Source: Pseudotabrizicola algicola
Lineage (GTDB): Bacteria; Pseudomonadota; Alphaproteobacteria; Rhodobacterales; Rhodobacteraceae
NCBI RefSeq assembly: GCF_010915705.1
Contig: NZ_JAAIKE010000014.1
Span: forward strand, 1 to 49,967
Length of the DNA: 49,967 bases
Direction: 5' to 3'
The position numbers and the translations under genes were made by a program. Within the stretch, counting starts at the first letter, position 1, and every line of letters begins with the position of its first letter. The notes beneath the pieces are model-generated. The model saw only the letters and a program-made list of their open reading frames with translations, did no database searches and was not told where the DNA came from. This document shows positions 17,689 to 27,054 of the stretch, in pieces.

Positions 17689-18657
17689 ATGAAGAATTGC
17701 AAAACAGCGTTCGCAACCGCTCTGTTGAGCCTTGCGCTACCGGTATCTGCAACAGCTCAGGCTTACCCGGGGGGCGACATCCGGTATGTGCTGCATGTTG
17801 AGCCGGGCGGCGCGACAGATGTGATGGCGCGTCGGCTCGCGGAACAACTGCAGAAATCACTGAACGTCAACGTCATCGTCGAAAACCGCTCCGGAGGCAG
17901 TGGCGCGCGTCAGATGGCGCAGCTTTCACGGGCGCAGCCTGACGGGTTGACCATCGGATCTGTGACCGCGTCGCATCTGGGAATGTTCCAGCAGTCGGGC
18001 CAGTTCAACATCGACTCTGTGGAATGGGCCTGCAACCTGGTGCTGGAGCCTTATCTTCTTGCTGTGCGTGCCGATAGCGGAATTGACTCGCTTGATGATC
18101 TGGTGGAGCAGGCCAAAGCCGCGCCGGGATCAGTTTCTGTTGCGGGCTTCGGGGAGGCTTCAGGCGGCCATGTCGCGTGGCTGATGTTTGACGAGGCGGC
18201 AGAACTGGAAAAAGGCACCATCAACTGGGTGCCTTACAACAGTGTCGGTGATGCGACGACCGCCACGCTTGGCGGGCACAACACCGTGGCCATTTCCTAT
18301 ATCGGGCTGGTCAAGCAGCATGTAGAAGCCGGAACGATGAAGGTCATCGGCATCATGTCTGATACCCGGTCTTCGATCATGCCGGACGTGCCGACCTATG
18401 CCGAAGCCGGATTTGAGGTTGATACGCGCTGGCAGCAGTTCCGTGGCATCATCGTGCCGGAAAACACACCGGTCGAGGCGCAGGAGGCGCTGTGCGCGGT
18501 GGTGGACGAGGTGCTGCAGACACCAGAACTGCAGGCCTACATTTCCGAAGCTGACCTTGTCCCAGGTTATATGCCACCGGCGCAGTTCACTGATTTCGTG
18601 AAGGCGCAGGAAGAGGCGACGAAAACTTGGCTTACCCGGCTTGGACAAGGGCAGTAG
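17689..18657 (+). CDS. TTT transporter periplasmic substrate-binding protein (TctC-type)
   Basis: 322 residues. The signal peptide is MKNCKTAFATALLSLALPVS with cleavage near ATA-QA. Bug/TctC features: YPGGDIRYVLHVEPGGATDVMARRLAEQL at the mature N-terminus, VENRSGGSGARQM and the VAGFGEASGGHVAW region. It captures a carboxylate in the periplasm for the TctAB permease. A strong GGGAGGAG precedes the ATG at 17689. First gene of a long plus-strand operon running through the permease, lyase and aconitase genes. Confidence 0.93.
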   Translation: MKNCKTAFATALLSLALPVSATAQAYPGGDIRYVLHVEPGGATDVMARRLAEQLQKSLNVNVIVENRSGGSGARQMAQLSRAQPDGLTIGSVTASHLGMFQQSGQFNIDSVEWACNLVLEPYLLAVRADSGIDSLDDLVEQAKAAPGSVSVAGFGEASGGHVAWLMFDEAAELEKGTINWVPYNSVGDATTATLGGHNTVAISYIGLVKQHVEAGTMKVIGIMSDTRSSIMPDVPTYAEAGFEVDTRWQQFRGIIVPENTPVEAQEALCAVVDEVLQTPELQAYISEADLVPGYMPPAQFTDFVKAQEEATKTWLTRLGQGQ

Positions 18658-18661
18658 CACC

Positions 18662-19198
18662 ATGGGTCTTTTTGACAAGAAAGGCGCCGGCGTAAAGCCG
18701 GCGTCCATACCATCCGGCCCGGATGATCCCGGCGCGTCACCGGACGTAGCGGAGGACGAAATAAGGATACCCGCGGCGCTGTTCGATGGGCTTGTCTGCG
18801 GCACCTTGCTTGTCTTGGGGCTGTGGTTTGTTGTCGGGGCGCTAAGACTGCCAACAAGCAATGCAGCCTTTGATCCGGGAACCTTTCCGATGATCACCGG
18901 CTCGTTGCTGATTTTGCTATCGGCGATCCAGATCGGGCTCACAGTTTCGAGCAGGGGGGCACGCGGCGATGTGGTTTTCCAGCGACCGGTCTGGCTTGGC
19001 ATCGGCATGGTTCTAATTGTTGCCTTTCCATTCGCCGTGGAAGCGTTCGGCTACTACATCGTCGCCGTGATTTGGGTGCCGATCTTTGGCGTGGTTGCCG
19101 GAATTCGCCGACCTCTTTCTCTTGTTGTCACAACTGCTGTCGTCCTCCTTTTGGCCAAGGGTGTCTTCGAGATGCTTCTGGGCACCCCTTTGCCATGA
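18662..19198 (+). CDS. TTT transporter small membrane subunit (TctB-type)
   Basis: 178 residues. A soluble ~40-residue N-terminal tail rich in Gly and Pro is followed by four hydrophobic segments, as in TctB proteins. The DPGTFPMITGSLLILLSA stretch is a family feature. It works with TctA in cation-driven carboxylate import. It starts 4 nt after the tctC stop and ends 12 nt before tctA. Confidence 0.88.
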   Translation: MGLFDKKGAGVKPASIPSGPDDPGASPDVAEDEIRIPAALFDGLVCGTLLVLGLWFVVGALRLPTSNAAFDPGTFPMITGSLLILLSAIQIGLTVSSRGARGDVVFQRPVWLGIGMVLIVAFPFAVEAFGYYIVAVIWVPIFGVVAGIRRPLSLVVTTAVVLLLAKGVFEMLLGTPLP

Positions 19199-19210
19199 TT
19201 GGAACGCACC

Positions 19211-20680
19211 ATGATTGAGAATTTCATTCAGGCGCTAGGCCTTGTCTTTACGATCAAGGTCCTGCTCGCGTTGGTTTCCGGCGTGCTCGTCGGCTACTTC
19301 GTCGGCGCGATGCCCGGGCTGACATCTTCCATTGGCATGGCTTTGCTGATCCCGTTTACCTTCGGGATGGAACCCATTCCGGCAATCGTCATGATGGTCA
19401 CGATCTATATGGCCGCAGACTACTCCGCAGGGATTCCGGCAATTCTTGTCAATGCTCCTGGTCAACCAGCGGCGGCTGTCACTGCCTTTGATGGCTTCCC
19501 CATGAGCCAAAGGGGCGAGTCAGGTAAAGCACTAAACCTGTCGATCATGGCCTCCGGTGCGGGTGCCCTAATCAGTGGTCTGCTTCTCGTATTATCGGCT
19601 CAGCTGATGGCTTCGGCGGCGCTGGCATTCGGTCCAGCAGAGTATTTCGCACTTGCAGTCGTCGGTCTGTCGCTGATTGGCGTGCTCAGCGCTGGGTCGA
19701 CGCTCAAGGCCGTCATCGGTCTGATGTTTGGGCTGGTCGTAGTTACCATCGGGATTGATCCGATCCGGGGCTCAGAACGATTTGTTGTCGATTATCTGCT
19801 AATTGACGGAATTCCGTTTCTGCCTGCGCTGATTGGACTGTTCGCTCTGTCTGAAGTCTTTGTAATGCTGGAGACTGCAAACCAGAAGATCATGCCGATC
19901 AAGCATACACCCTCGGCCTCGGCGTCGTTCCGGGCATTGGCCCCCTACAAGGCCACTGTCGTGCGCTCGTCCCTTATCGGATACTTCGTCGGTGTGGTGC
20001 CAGGTGCCGGGGCGTCGATCGCGTCTTTGATCAGCTATGGGGTCGCAAAGAACCTGTCCCCGACGAAAGATACGTTCGGAACCGGAAATCCAGAAGGAAT
20101 CGTGGCGTCAGAGTCGGCTAACAACGCCGCGGTGTCGGGTGCTCTTGCACCTCTGCTGTCGCTGGGAATCCCAGGCTCGGCCAGTGCCGCAGTGCTGATA
20201 GGGGGGTTGACGATCCAGGGTTTGCAGCCGGGTCCGCTACTGTTTACCAATAACCCAGAAATTCCTTACTCGATCTTTGTCGCCCTGTTCGTTGGTCTGC
20301 CGATCATGGTTGTGGTGGGCCTTTTCGGAGCTCGGCTGTGGGTCCAGATCACGCGGATTCCTCGACCGATCATCGCAACAATCGTAGCCTCCGTTTCTAT
20401 GCTTGGTTCCTATGCTGCTGCTAACCACACTTTCGAGATGATGGTCACCGCCATTTTTGGCGTGATCGGCTACGTTTTGCGGCGGTGCGATATCCACCCG
20501 GCACCCATCGTGCTGGCGCTAGTGCTGGGCGACATGTTGGAAGCAAACCTGCGACGGGCAATGATCACTGCAAACGACAACTTCCTGACCGTCCTGAGCC
20601 AACCTATTACGGCTGTGCTGATCGCACTTGCGGTCCTGGTTCTGGTCTCACCCATGCTGGGTCGCCGTGCGGCAAAGTGA
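19211..20680 (+). CDS. TTT transporter large permease (TctA-type)
   Basis: 489 residues, about 12 membrane segments. Conserved TctA motifs are present: GAMPGLTSSIGMALLIPFTF near the N-terminus, YSAGIPAILVNAPGQPAA, VVPGAGASIASLISYG and SGALAPLLSLGIPGSASAAV. It is the main translocation subunit for a di- or tricarboxylate or related acid. GGAA lies 6 nt before the ATG at 19211; a TTG 12 nt upstream is less likely. Confidence 0.95.
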   Translation: MIENFIQALGLVFTIKVLLALVSGVLVGYFVGAMPGLTSSIGMALLIPFTFGMEPIPAIVMMVTIYMAADYSAGIPAILVNAPGQPAAAVTAFDGFPMSQRGESGKALNLSIMASGAGALISGLLLVLSAQLMASAALAFGPAEYFALAVVGLSLIGVLSAGSTLKAVIGLMFGLVVVTIGIDPIRGSERFVVDYLLIDGIPFLPALIGLFALSEVFVMLETANQKIMPIKHTPSASASFRALAPYKATVVRSSLIGYFVGVVPGAGASIASLISYGVAKNLSPTKDTFGTGNPEGIVASESANNAAVSGALAPLLSLGIPGSASAAVLIGGLTIQGLQPGPLLFTNNPEIPYSIFVALFVGLPIMVVVGLFGARLWVQITRIPRPIIATIVASVSMLGSYAAANHTFEMMVTAIFGVIGYVLRRCDIHPAPIVLALVLGDMLEANLRRAMITANDNFLTVLSQPITAVLIALAVLVLVSPMLGRRAAK

Positions 20681-20685
20681 CTGAC

Positions 20686-21750
20686 ATGAAAGGTCTCGGA
20701 AACTTGTTTCTCGCCGTCACAGTCGCGGCGGCGGGCGGTGCTCTGGCACATCTTGCTGATCTGCCTCTTGCCTGGCTGGTCGGGGCTGCGATTGCAACGG
20801 CGATTTACACTCTGGCCATTGCACCTGTCTTTGTTCCGCGGCCTGCCTACCGGCTTGCCCAACTGGTGGTGGGCACCTCGGTCGGCCTGACGGTCAGTGC
20901 CGACATTGCGCAGCGCATTGGCTGGCATCTGGTGGTGATCCCCATCGGTGCATGCATTTCCATCGCCATCGGCATGCTGCTGACGGGTCCGTTGTCGCGT
21001 CTGGGCGCGGTAGACAGGGTAACAGCGCACTTCTCGATGATCCCAGCCGGGATTTCGGAAATGGCGGATTTGTCGGGCAAACACGGGGCCGATGTGGGGG
21101 CGGTGGCGACCTTTCACGCCATGCGCGTGATGCTGGTGGTCTTCTTGCTGCCGCCACTGATTTTTGCGCTGGACGGCGGGGCCAGGCTTTCGGCCGACCC
21201 CGATCAAGGCGCGTGGACCGTCTCCTTGGCTGTCGGACTGGCTTGCGCGCTTTTGGCTGGCTGGGGTGGGTCGCGTCTGGGTCTTCCCTCGGCTTGGTTT
21301 CTAGGTCCGATGGCAAGCGTTGCGGTGCTTTCGGGTGCGGGACTGGTCGCAGCCTCGGAACCGCAAGGTCTGCTTGCTGTTGCACAGGTCGCGCTCGGCC
21401 TCAGTCTCGGAGCGCGCCTGAAGCGCGAGACAGTGCGTCGCCTGCCGCGTGCCTTGACCGCCGGGGCGGCGCTGATGCTGGTTCACGCGGCGCTTATGGC
21501 TGGTCTCGCGGTCGGCCTTGCAATTTTGGCGGGAGCAGAGCCGGTGACCCTTGTGCTGGGACTTGCAACCGGGGGATCGGCTGAGATGGTTCTTACCGCC
21601 CGCGCCGTGGGCGCGGATGCCGCCATCGTGGCTGCCTATCAGCTGACACGTGGCCTGCTGGGCAACGCATTTGCCGAAAGGCTGCACGAGAACGCGAATG
21701 GCACTACTGCGGTCCTTAAAGAGAGGAAACGTCGTGACGACGATCATTGA
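20686..21750 (+). CDS. AbrB-family membrane protein (PF05145-type permease)
   Basis: 354 residues, about ten hydrophobic segments. The duplicated signatures FSMIPAGISEMADLSGKHGADVG and LGLATGGSAEMVLTARAVGAD identify the AbrB (ammonia-monooxygenase-like) membrane family; function is not established. It starts 5 nt after tctA and overlaps the next gene, so it is part of the same transcript. It may transport the pathway substrate or export a product. The ATG at 20686 is chosen because the upstream part of the frame overlaps tctA. Confidence 0.85.
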   Translation: MKGLGNLFLAVTVAAAGGALAHLADLPLAWLVGAAIATAIYTLAIAPVFVPRPAYRLAQLVVGTSVGLTVSADIAQRIGWHLVVIPIGACISIAIGMLLTGPLSRLGAVDRVTAHFSMIPAGISEMADLSGKHGADVGAVATFHAMRVMLVVFLLPPLIFALDGGARLSADPDQGAWTVSLAVGLACALLAGWGGSRLGLPSAWFLGPMASVAVLSGAGLVAASEPQGLLAVAQVALGLSLGARLKRETVRRLPRALTAGAALMLVHAALMAGLAVGLAILAGAEPVTLVLGLATGGSAEMVLTARAVGADAAIVAAYQLTRGLLGNAFAERLHENANGTTAVLKERKRRDDDH

Positions 21751-22747
21751 CCATCCACGCCTGCAACCACTGCGTTTGGCGCTGCCCCGCCTTGCGCCGG
21801 GGGTTGCCGTTGCGTTTACCGTCGCCGCTGCTGCCACTTTTTTAGCCGACCATTATGGCGCACCGGTCATGCTGTTTGCACTGCTGTTGGGCATGGCGCT
21901 TCACTTTCTGTCTGCGGACGAGAAATGCATGCCTGGCATCGACTTTACCGCCAAGAAACTGCTGCGCTGGGGCATTGCGTTGCTGGGCGCGCGTATCACC
22001 TTTACCCAGATTTCCAGCCTTGGTGCTGGCCCGATCGCACTGGTCCTGATCTGCCTCGTGGCAACCATCGGGTTTGGCCTGCTGATTGCCCGGCTGTTGG
22101 GGCGGCGATGGACATTCGGCGTGCTGACAGGGGGGGCAGTGGCCATCTGCGGCGCATCGGCAGCCCTCGCCATTTCTGCGGTTTTGCCCAAAGACCCTGA
22201 TCACGAGCAAAACACGCTGTTCACTGTAATCGCTGTGACATCACTGTCCACCATTGCCATGATCCTCTATCCGATGATTTTCACGGCACTGGGATTTGAC
22301 ACCGAACAGGTCGGCGTTCTGCTTGGGGCGACCATACATGATGTCGCACAGGTCGTCGGTGCTGGCTATGCGGTCTCCGACGAAACCGGCGACATCGCAA
22401 CCTATGTGAAACTTCTGAGGGTCGCCATGCTTCCAGTGGTTGTGGTGCTGCTGGCGGTTCTTGCAACCCGCAGTGGACGCGCTGACGGCAGCTCTGTGCC
22501 TTGGCCTTTGTTTACGGTGGCTTTCGTCGCGATCCTGTTTGCCAACAGCTTTGGCCTGATCCCGACGGGTGTCGCAACATTCATGGTCGACACGTCACGT
22601 TGGTTTCTGGTCGCGGCAATTGCAGCGCTGGGCATCAAGACCTCGCTTCAGGCGATGTTTGCCCTGGGGCCCGTGAACCTTGCCGTTGTGGTGGGCGAGA
22701 CGGTGTTTCTTGCCGTGCTGGCCGTGCTCATTCTTCTTCTTGTCTGA
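21734..22747 (+). CDS. YeiH/UPF0324-family putative exporter
   Basis: 337 residues, about ten membrane segments, GTG start with AGAGG upstream. Family features: LLRWGIALLGARITF, GGAVAICGASAALAISAVLP and GATIHDVAQVVGAGYAVSDETG. Members are annotated as putative sulfate/sulfite exporters, but direct evidence for the family is thin. The gene overlaps the AbrB gene by 17 nt, implying translational coupling. No sulfonate-cleaving enzyme is visible in the window, so a sulfur substrate is not claimed. Confidence 0.85.
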   Translation: MTTIIDHPRLQPLRLALPRLAPGVAVAFTVAAAATFLADHYGAPVMLFALLLGMALHFLSADEKCMPGIDFTAKKLLRWGIALLGARITFTQISSLGAGPIALVLICLVATIGFGLLIARLLGRRWTFGVLTGGAVAICGASAALAISAVLPKDPDHEQNTLFTVIAVTSLSTIAMILYPMIFTALGFDTEQVGVLLGATIHDVAQVVGAGYAVSDETGDIATYVKLLRVAMLPVVVVLLAVLATRSGRADGSSVPWPLFTVAFVAILFANSFGLIPTGVATFMVDTSRWFLVAAIAALGIKTSLQAMFALGPVNLAVVVGETVFLAVLAVLILLLV

Positions 22748-22758
22748 AAGGATTCCTG

Positions 22759-23613
22759 ATGCCATTCCGCCCACGTCGCAGCGCCCTCTACATGCCCGGT
22801 TCCAACCCTCGCGCTTTGGAGAAAGCGCGGAGTTTGCCTGCGGATGTGGTGATCCTTGATTTGGAGGACTCGGTCGCACCTGATGAAAAGGCAAAGGCGC
22901 GTGACAGCGTTCTGCGTGCCGTCGCCGAAGGGGGCTTTGGCACGCGCGAGGTGGTCGTGCGAGTCAACGGGCTTGATACGCCATGGGGCAAGGAAGATCT
23001 TGCAGCCTTCGTCGGAACACAGGCAGACGCCGTTCTGGTGCCCAAGGTCTCATCGCGTGCCGATGTTGTGGCCGTGCAGGCCGGACTTGGGGCAGGGCGT
23101 TCGATGGCGATCTGGGCCATGATGGAAACGCCGCAGGCCATTCTGGCCGCCGCCGAAATCGCTTCGGCACGGGCCGAGGTGCCCGGATTTGCCGCCATGG
23201 TGATGGGCACCAATGATCTGGCCAAAGAGACGCGCGCCACGCTCTTGCCGGGTCGCAGGGCGTTTCAGCCCTGGCTTGCCACTTGTCTAATTGCCGCGCG
23301 CAGCAGCGGGCTGGACATCATTGATGGCGTTTTCAACGATCTGGAGGATGCCGCGGGCTTTGAGGCCGAATGTCGGCAGGGCAGGGAGATGGGGTTCGAC
23401 GGCAAAACCCTCATTCATCCCCGCCAAATCGAGCCTTGCAACCAGGTGTTTTCGCCGGGCCCGGATGAACTGGCCTGGGCCGAACGCATCGCGCATCTGT
23501 TCGACCTGCCAGAAAACCAGAGCCTTGGCGTCGTGCGTCTGGAGGGGCGCATGGTCGAGCGTCTGCACGCAGAAATGGCGCAGCGAATGTTGGCCACTGT
23601 GACGCGAGGGTGA
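22759..23613 (+). CDS. HpcH/HpaI (CitE)-family CoA-ester lyase
   Basis: 284 residues of the citrate lyase beta/malyl-CoA lyase superfamily: RSALYMPGSNPRALEKA at the N-terminus, VVILDLEDSVAPDEK with Mg-binding acidic residues, VRVNGLDTPWG, MMETPQAILAA and FDGKTLIHPRQ. These enzymes split (or hydrolyse) 3-hydroxyacyl-CoA thioesters such as citryl-, malyl- or citramalyl-CoA into a short acyl-CoA and a 2-oxo acid. AAGGA precedes the ATG. It lies between the exporter and the aconitase. With the hydratase at 29292 it would cleave the hydrated, carboxylated acyl-CoA; citramalyl-CoA lyase-like activity is one candidate. Confidence 0.9.
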   Translation: MPFRPRRSALYMPGSNPRALEKARSLPADVVILDLEDSVAPDEKAKARDSVLRAVAEGGFGTREVVVRVNGLDTPWGKEDLAAFVGTQADAVLVPKVSSRADVVAVQAGLGAGRSMAIWAMMETPQAILAAAEIASARAEVPGFAAMVMGTNDLAKETRATLLPGRRAFQPWLATCLIAARSSGLDIIDGVFNDLEDAAGFEAECRQGREMGFDGKTLIHPRQIEPCNQVFSPGPDELAWAERIAHLFDLPENQSLGVVRLEGRMVERLHAEMAQRMLATVTRG

Positions 23614-23618
23614 AAAAG

Positions 23619-26225
23619 ATGGTAGATTGCGCGAACCCCCGGTATCTCAGGCCGCTGGCCGGCACCAATCTGACTTACCTCAGCCTGACTGCGGCAGAAC
23701 CGGATGTTGGGCCACTGTCAGCGCTGCCCAGATCGTTGAAAGTTCTGGCCGAAGACATTCTGTGGCGTTTGCCGCTCTCGCAGGCGCGGGCGGAAATTGC
23801 GGCGCTTCGGGGCGAAGGGCCCGCCCAGGGCATCAGTTTTGCTCCGGGTCGCGCGTTGCTTCAAGATTTTCTGGGTGTGGCCCTGATGACCGATCTGGCG
23901 TCAATCCGCGATGCCATTGCGGCAGAAGGCGGGGATCCCCGCAGCCTCGATCCGGTGATCCCGGTCGATTTTGTGGTCGACCATTCCCTTGCGGTCCAGT
24001 TCAGCGGCACCGCAGCCGCGCTGTCGCTGAACCGTCAGACCGAAATGGACCGCAACCGCGAGCGTTTTGCCTTTATCAAATGGTGCCAGACCGCCTTTGA
24101 CAACTTTCGTGTCATCCCTCCGGGCCGGGGGATCATGCATCAGGTCAATCTGGAATGGCTTAGTCCGGTTGTGCGGGTCTGCGCCGGTGTGGCCCGTCCC
24201 GATACCATGATCGGCACTGACAGCCATACAACCATGGTCAATGCGCTTGGTGTGCTGGGCTGGGGCGTTGGAGGGATCGAGGCCGAGGCTGCCATGCTGG
24301 GACTGCCGCTGGAGCTTTCGCCGCCAAGGGTTGTCGGGGTGCGGCTGATCGGAGACATGCGTCCGGGCACGACCTCGACCGACTTGGTGCTTCATGTCAC
24401 ACAGATGCTGCGCAGCTTGGGCGTCGTCGGCTCCTTTGTCGAATTTCATGGCGAAGGGGTGACACAGCTTCCGCTTGCAGATCGGGCGACGATTGCCAAT
24501 ATGTCGCCTGAATACGGCGCGACCTGCACGTTCTTTCCCATCGATGAAGCAACGATTGACTATCTGCGCATGACGGGGCGGGAGGAGCCGCATCTGGCCC
24601 GCATCGAGGCCTATGCCAAGGCCCAAGGTCTTTGGGCGAATGGTCAGCCGGTCTACAGCTCCGACTATGTGTTTGACCTCTCGACGGTAGAGCCCTGCAT
24701 GGCTGGGCCCGAGCGTCCCGAGCAGCGCGTGACGCTTGCACAAGTGCCCGCATCGTTTGATAAGCGCATGCTCAAACTTGACATCGCAGGCACTGCCGGG
24801 CCGGACAGCGGCCACGGTGCCGTGGCCATTGCAGCCATCACCAGCTGCACCAATACGGCCAATCCCGCCCTGATGATCACTGCCGGTCTCCTTGCGCGGA
24901 ACGCGGTCAGGCAGGGCTTGACCCCGGCACCTTGGGTAAAGACATCGCTTGCCCCGGGGTCGCGCGTTGTGACGGATTATCTTGATTCAGCTGGTCTGAC
25001 ACCGTTTCTTGATGCTCTGGGCTTTCAGACCGTCGGCTATGGCTGCACGACCTGCAACGGCAATTCCGGGCCGCTTTTGCCTGAAATGGCAAGGCGGATC
25101 GACGGCGAGGGATTGGCAACGGTTGCCGTTCTGTCGGGCAATCGCAACTTCGAGGGGCGCATCCATCCGGCGATCAAGGCTGCCTATCTTGCATCGCCAC
25201 CCTTGGTCATTGCGGCGGCGCTGGCGGGAAATGTATCGATCAACCTTGCCGAAAGCCCGCTGGGGCATTCGCCGCAGGGGGTGCCGGTCTATCTGCGCGA
25301 CCTTTGGCCTGATCCGGCCGAGGTGGCAGCGCTTGTGGATGGCCACGTCACTGCAACCACGTTCCGGCATTCGTATGACACCGGCATGGAGACGACCGAT
25401 GCCTGGGAAAGCCTGACGGCACCGGACGGAGATCGATTTCCCTGGGACCCGGGTAGCCTGTTCATTCAGCCTTCTGCCTTTGCCATGCTGCCCCCTGCGT
25501 TTGAAGCTGGCGCAAAGCTGGACGGCCTGCGCGCGCTCTTGTCCCTGAAGGATGGGATCACCACGGACCACATCTCGCCCAATGCGGCGATCCGGCCCGA
25601 CAGTCCAGCCGGACGGTGGCTAACCGAGCGTGGCACTTCGGTGCAAAAGCTTGGCAACTATGGTCTGCGGCGCGGCATCCCGGAGGTCTGTGCGCGGGGC
25701 ATGTTCGACAACCCGCTGCTGGAGAACGAATTTATGGGCGGTCAACGCGGAAATTTTGCGCGCTTGGGGTCTGACGTCGCAAGCGTCTGGGACGTTGCTC
25801 AGCGCCACGCAGAATCCGGCACCGGCTTGGTCATTATGGCGGGCCGCAACTATGGCGCTGGCTCGTCACGCGACTGGGCGGCCAAAGGACTGCGGCTGTT
25901 GGGTGTGGTCGCCGTGTTGGCGGAAAGCTTTGAGCGCATCCACCGGTCCAATCTGATTGGTATGGGCGTGCTGCCTCTGACCTTTGTCGATGGCACGAGC
26001 CGACGCGATCTGGGGGTGTCGGGCGACGAGGTGCTGACCATCGATATTCCAAGGGGCGGTCTTTCACCTGGTGCCTTGCTGGCGGTGGAGACCGGCGGTT
26101 TGCGGTTCCCCCTGCGTCTACAAGCTCATTCACCGACCGAAGTGGCACTTCTGAACGAAGGCGGCCTGTTGCCGATGATCCGCAAGCAGTTTGTGAAGAA
26201 CGCGGGACCCAACACCGTTGCCTGA
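23619..26225 (+). CDS. Aconitase-family hydratase (AcnA/AcnD-like)
   Basis: 868 residues, full length for the AcnA/AcnD group. The [4Fe-4S] ligands are C410 (SCTNTANP) and C476/C479 (GYGCTTCNGNSGPL). Other motifs: VDHSLAVQ, IPPGRGIMHQVNL, IGTDSHTTM, and in the swivelling domain RNYGAGSSRDWAAKG and NLIGMGVLPL. It interconverts 2- and 3-hydroxy tri- or methyl-tricarboxylates through an unsaturated acid. Length and the N-terminal third recall AcnD (2-methylisocitrate-forming), but no prpF, prpC or prpB is nearby. The AGGG at 23606 favours the ATG at 23619; a GTG at 23610 overlapping the lyase stop is possible. A pathway-specific hydratase is more likely than the TCA enzyme. Confidence 0.88.
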   Translation: MVDCANPRYLRPLAGTNLTYLSLTAAEPDVGPLSALPRSLKVLAEDILWRLPLSQARAEIAALRGEGPAQGISFAPGRALLQDFLGVALMTDLASIRDAIAAEGGDPRSLDPVIPVDFVVDHSLAVQFSGTAAALSLNRQTEMDRNRERFAFIKWCQTAFDNFRVIPPGRGIMHQVNLEWLSPVVRVCAGVARPDTMIGTDSHTTMVNALGVLGWGVGGIEAEAAMLGLPLELSPPRVVGVRLIGDMRPGTTSTDLVLHVTQMLRSLGVVGSFVEFHGEGVTQLPLADRATIANMSPEYGATCTFFPIDEATIDYLRMTGREEPHLARIEAYAKAQGLWANGQPVYSSDYVFDLSTVEPCMAGPERPEQRVTLAQVPASFDKRMLKLDIAGTAGPDSGHGAVAIAAITSCTNTANPALMITAGLLARNAVRQGLTPAPWVKTSLAPGSRVVTDYLDSAGLTPFLDALGFQTVGYGCTTCNGNSGPLLPEMARRIDGEGLATVAVLSGNRNFEGRIHPAIKAAYLASPPLVIAAALAGNVSINLAESPLGHSPQGVPVYLRDLWPDPAEVAALVDGHVTATTFRHSYDTGMETTDAWESLTAPDGDRFPWDPGSLFIQPSAFAMLPPAFEAGAKLDGLRALLSLKDGITTDHISPNAAIRPDSPAGRWLTERGTSVQKLGNYGLRRGIPEVCARGMFDNPLLENEFMGGQRGNFARLGSDVASVWDVAQRHAESGTGLVIMAGRNYGAGSSRDWAAKGLRLLGVVAVLAESFERIHRSNLIGMGVLPLTFVDGTSRRDLGVSGDEVLTIDIPRGGLSPGALLAVETGGLRFPLRLQAHSPTEVALLNEGGLLPMIRKQFVKNAGPNTVA

Positions 26226-27054
26226 GCTTGCGATTAGCCGGACGCCGCATTGCGGCGGGTCAATGGTCTGGCGAACAGGGGGTACAGGCGAGCCCGTCGT
26301 TCTTTTGCATGGGGGTGCCGGATCGTGGACCCACTGGGTCCGCAATATGGGCACGCTTGCCCGGCATCATCACGTGTTGGTACCTGACATGCCTGGCTTT
26401 GGCGGCTCTGATCGGGTCGGCCTGAAAGACAACATCGACCCATTGGCCTGGGCGCTGATCCAGGGAATTGAACGCCTGATCGGACATCAGCCGTTTCATC
26501 TGGTTGGCTTTTCCTTTGGCGGGCTTGTGGCCGCGCGCATCGCGGCACTTGCCAAAGATCGTGTGCGTCGATTGATCCTTGTGGGGGCGAGTGGTTTTGG
26601 CCTGCCAACCTCTCTGCGTCTTTCGCTGCAAAGCTGGCGAGGGCTTTCCGAGGCTGATCAGGCTGCGGCTCATGCACACAATCTGCGTGTCCTGATGTTG
26701 ACTGGAAAGATCACTGTAAAAACCATCCGTCTGCAGGCTGCCAATGCACAACTAGCGCGCCTCAACAGCCGACCTTGGTCGAACCAGCCAATCTTGCGCG
26801 ATACTCTGGCTGACCTAAAGATGCCGCTTGGTGCCATCTGGGGGACCAGCGACGCCATCTTAAACTCCGACCTTGAGTACCGCATCAATATCTTGCGTCG
26901 ATGTGATCCTGCCTGCCCCGTCGCGCTCATCAAAGGGGCAGGCCACTGGGTGGCCTATGATGCACCAATCAGGTTTACTAAGGCGCTTCTGCCGATGCTC
27001 ACCTCACCTTTTCCACCAGTGACCAGACCTGCGGTAAGATCATCACTGCAATAG
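26218..27054 (+). CDS. Alpha/beta hydrolase
   Basis: 278 residues of the meta-cleavage-hydrolase-like group. The oxyanion motif is LLHGGAGSW, the nucleophile S99 lies in GFSFGG, the acid is probably in GTSDAIL, and the His is in GAGHWVAYD. Candidate roles are hydrolysis of a CoA ester, lactone or C-C bond in the module; a lactonase would suit the enolase-superfamily enzyme. A TTG start at 26218 overlaps the aconitase stop by 8 nt. The 3' end overlaps the convergent bioY gene by 56 nt, so the last ~20 residues are probably a non-essential tail. Confidence 0.8.
   Translation: MPELAISRTPHCGGSMVWRTGGTGEPVVLLHGGAGSWTHWVRNMGTLARHHHVLVPDMPGFGGSDRVGLKDNIDPLAWALIQGIERLIGHQPFHLVGFSFGGLVAARIAALAKDRVRRLILVGASGFGLPTSLRLSLQSWRGLSEADQAAAHAHNLRVLMLTGKITVKTIRLQAANAQLARLNSRPWSNQPILRDTLADLKMPLGAIWGTSDAILNSDLEYRINILRRCDPACPVALIKGAGHWVAYDAPIRFTKALLPMLTSPFPPVTRPAVRSSLQ

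Noticed and set aside
20686-22747. Sulfonate catabolism based on the YeiH-like exporter
   Set aside because: No sulfonatase, sulfolyase or sulfoacetaldehyde enzyme is present; the exporter family alone is not evidence.
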